Positions 63,577-64,000 of a DNA stretch of 64,000 bases are shown here, piece after piece. Under the pieces are notes generated by a model. That model was not told the DNA's origin and ran no database searches. It was given only the letters and a program-made list of their open reading frames with translations. The stretch covers positions 62,001-126,000 of the forward strand of contig CANCJJ010000001.1 in NCBI GenBank assembly GCA_947378305.1. Reading direction: 5' to 3'. The stretch is from Phenylobacterium aquaticum. GTDB taxonomy: Bacteria > Pseudomonadota > Alphaproteobacteria > Caulobacterales > Caulobacteraceae. The position numbers and the translations under genes are program-made. Within the stretch, counting starts at the first letter, position 1. Each line of letters starts with the position of its first letter.

Positions 63577-64000
63577 ATGCGGGACTATTACGAAATCCTC
63601 GGGGTTTCCCGTGACAGTGATGACGCCACACTGAAATCGGCTTTCCGCAAACTGGCCATGGAACACCACCCCGACCGCAATGGCGGGGCGGAAGCGTCCG
63701 AGGCGCGGTTCAAGGAAATCAACGAAGCCTATTCGGTCCTGTCAGACTCCAAGAAACGCGCCGCCTACAACCAGTTCGGCCATGCGGGCGTCAATGGTCA
63801 GCAAGGCGGCCAGAGCGGCGGCTTCGGCGACATGAATGACATTTTCGGCGACGTCTTCGGCGATGTCTTCGGCGACATGTTCGGTGGCCGCCAGCAGAGG
63901 AATGGCCCGGCGCGCGGTCAGGACCTGCGCTATGACCTCGAAATCACCCTGGAGCAGGCCTATGCCGGGGCCGAGGTCGAGGTCGTTGTGCCCGCAGCCC
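63577..64000 (+). CDS. dnaJ: Chaperone protein DnaJ (Hsp40), 5' part
   Basis: Only the first 141 codons are in the window; the ORF is absent from the track since it is cut by the window end. It starts '[20 protein letters not shown]' (J domain) with the HPD motif in '[11 protein letters not shown]', then a Gly/Phe-rich region with repeated '[16 protein letters not shown]', and the beginning of C-terminal domain I ('[18 protein letters not shown]'). Co-chaperone that stimulates DnaK ATPase. It follows dnaK after 119 bases with two hairpins. Confidence 0.97.
   Translation, partial: MRDYYEILGVSRDSDDATLKSAFRKLAMEHHPDRNGGAEASEARFKEINEAYSVLSDSKKRAAYNQFGHAGVNGQQGGQSGGFGDMNDIFGDVFGDVFGDMFGGRQQRNGPARGQDLRYDLEITLEQAYAGAEVEVVVPAA

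Noticed and set aside
1-64000. CRISPR arrays, prophage, insertion sequences, defence islands, tRNA or rRNA genes
   Set aside because: I looked for regular short repeats, integrases, transposases, toxin-antitoxin pairs and tRNA-like folds, and saw none. The gene set is core metabolism and chaperones.

Overview
The window looks like ordinary chromosomal core sequence of a GC-rich alphaproteobacterium, most probably of the order Caulobacterales (Caulobacter or Phenylobacterium relatives). Grounds for this are gene content and order (cycM/kdsB/pheA/nudC, SRP RNA next to dnaX, def-fmt-truA-dapE, rpmH-rnpA-yidC-engB, phaR/phaAB, dnaK-dnaJ), sigma32-type promoters of the alphaproteobacterial form, and a PhoD phosphatase and amidohydrolase of types common in that group. 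The genus is inference. I see no integrase, transposase, phage gene, CRISPR array, tRNA or rRNA. Coding density is very high and many neighbouring genes overlap by 1-38 bases.

Layout. 1-4.5 kb: end of an M17 aminopeptidase, an NlpC/P60 hydrolase, a membrane-anchored cytochrome c, kdsB, pheA, nudC. 4.5-7.6 kb: SRP RNA, dnaX, a small antisense ORF where ybaB is usually found, recR. 7.6-14.8 kb: rmuC, def, fmt, truA (+), then an argB-HAD phosphatase-dapD-dapE operon (-). 14.8-20.4 kb: a secreted amidohydrolase (+), an acyl-CoA dehydrogenase, and the rpmH-rnpA-yidC-engB cluster (-). 20.5-25 kb: an operon tetR-esterase-quinone oxidoreductase, a cluster of palindromic repeats, a secreted M28 peptidase. 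25.2-30.9 kb: a complete tripartite RND efflux operon. 31-41.4 kb: threonine dehydratase-like enzyme, VOC protein, purA, rpoH, rluD, Tat-exported PhoD, hisI, folE, cysS, SRPBCC protein, NifU-like protein. 41.4-48 kb: yidD, thrS, three glycosyltransferases and an HMG-CoA lyase. 48.2-52.2 kb: polyhydroxybutyrate genes phaR, phaA, phaB with two uncharacterised neighbours. 52.2-60.2 kb: gloB, methyltransferase, SDR, MarC, pyrF, SDHAF4-like protein, rsmB, rpe, purH behind a ZTP riboswitch. 60.2-64 kb: dienelactone hydrolase family protein, dnaK, and the start of dnaJ.

How the parts work together. Several genes serve protein birth and quality control (def/fmt, yidC/yidD/SRP RNA, rpoH, dnaK/dnaJ). 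rpoH and dnaK both carry CTTG-N17-CCC-type promoters, which suggests a heat-shock loop with sigma32 acting on its own gene. Amino-acid and cell-wall precursor synthesis is represented by argB, dapD, dapE, pheA and hisI, and purine synthesis by purA and purH. The ZTP riboswitch ties purH expression to folate status. phaR with phaA and phaB forms the carbon-storage module; no phaC synthase lies in the window.

I did not find a convincing previously undescribed system. The most interesting items are the riboswitch, the composite palindromic repeat array, the missing ybaB with an antisense small ORF in its place, a NifU-like protein lacking the third ligand cysteine, and a few unassigned small ORFs.
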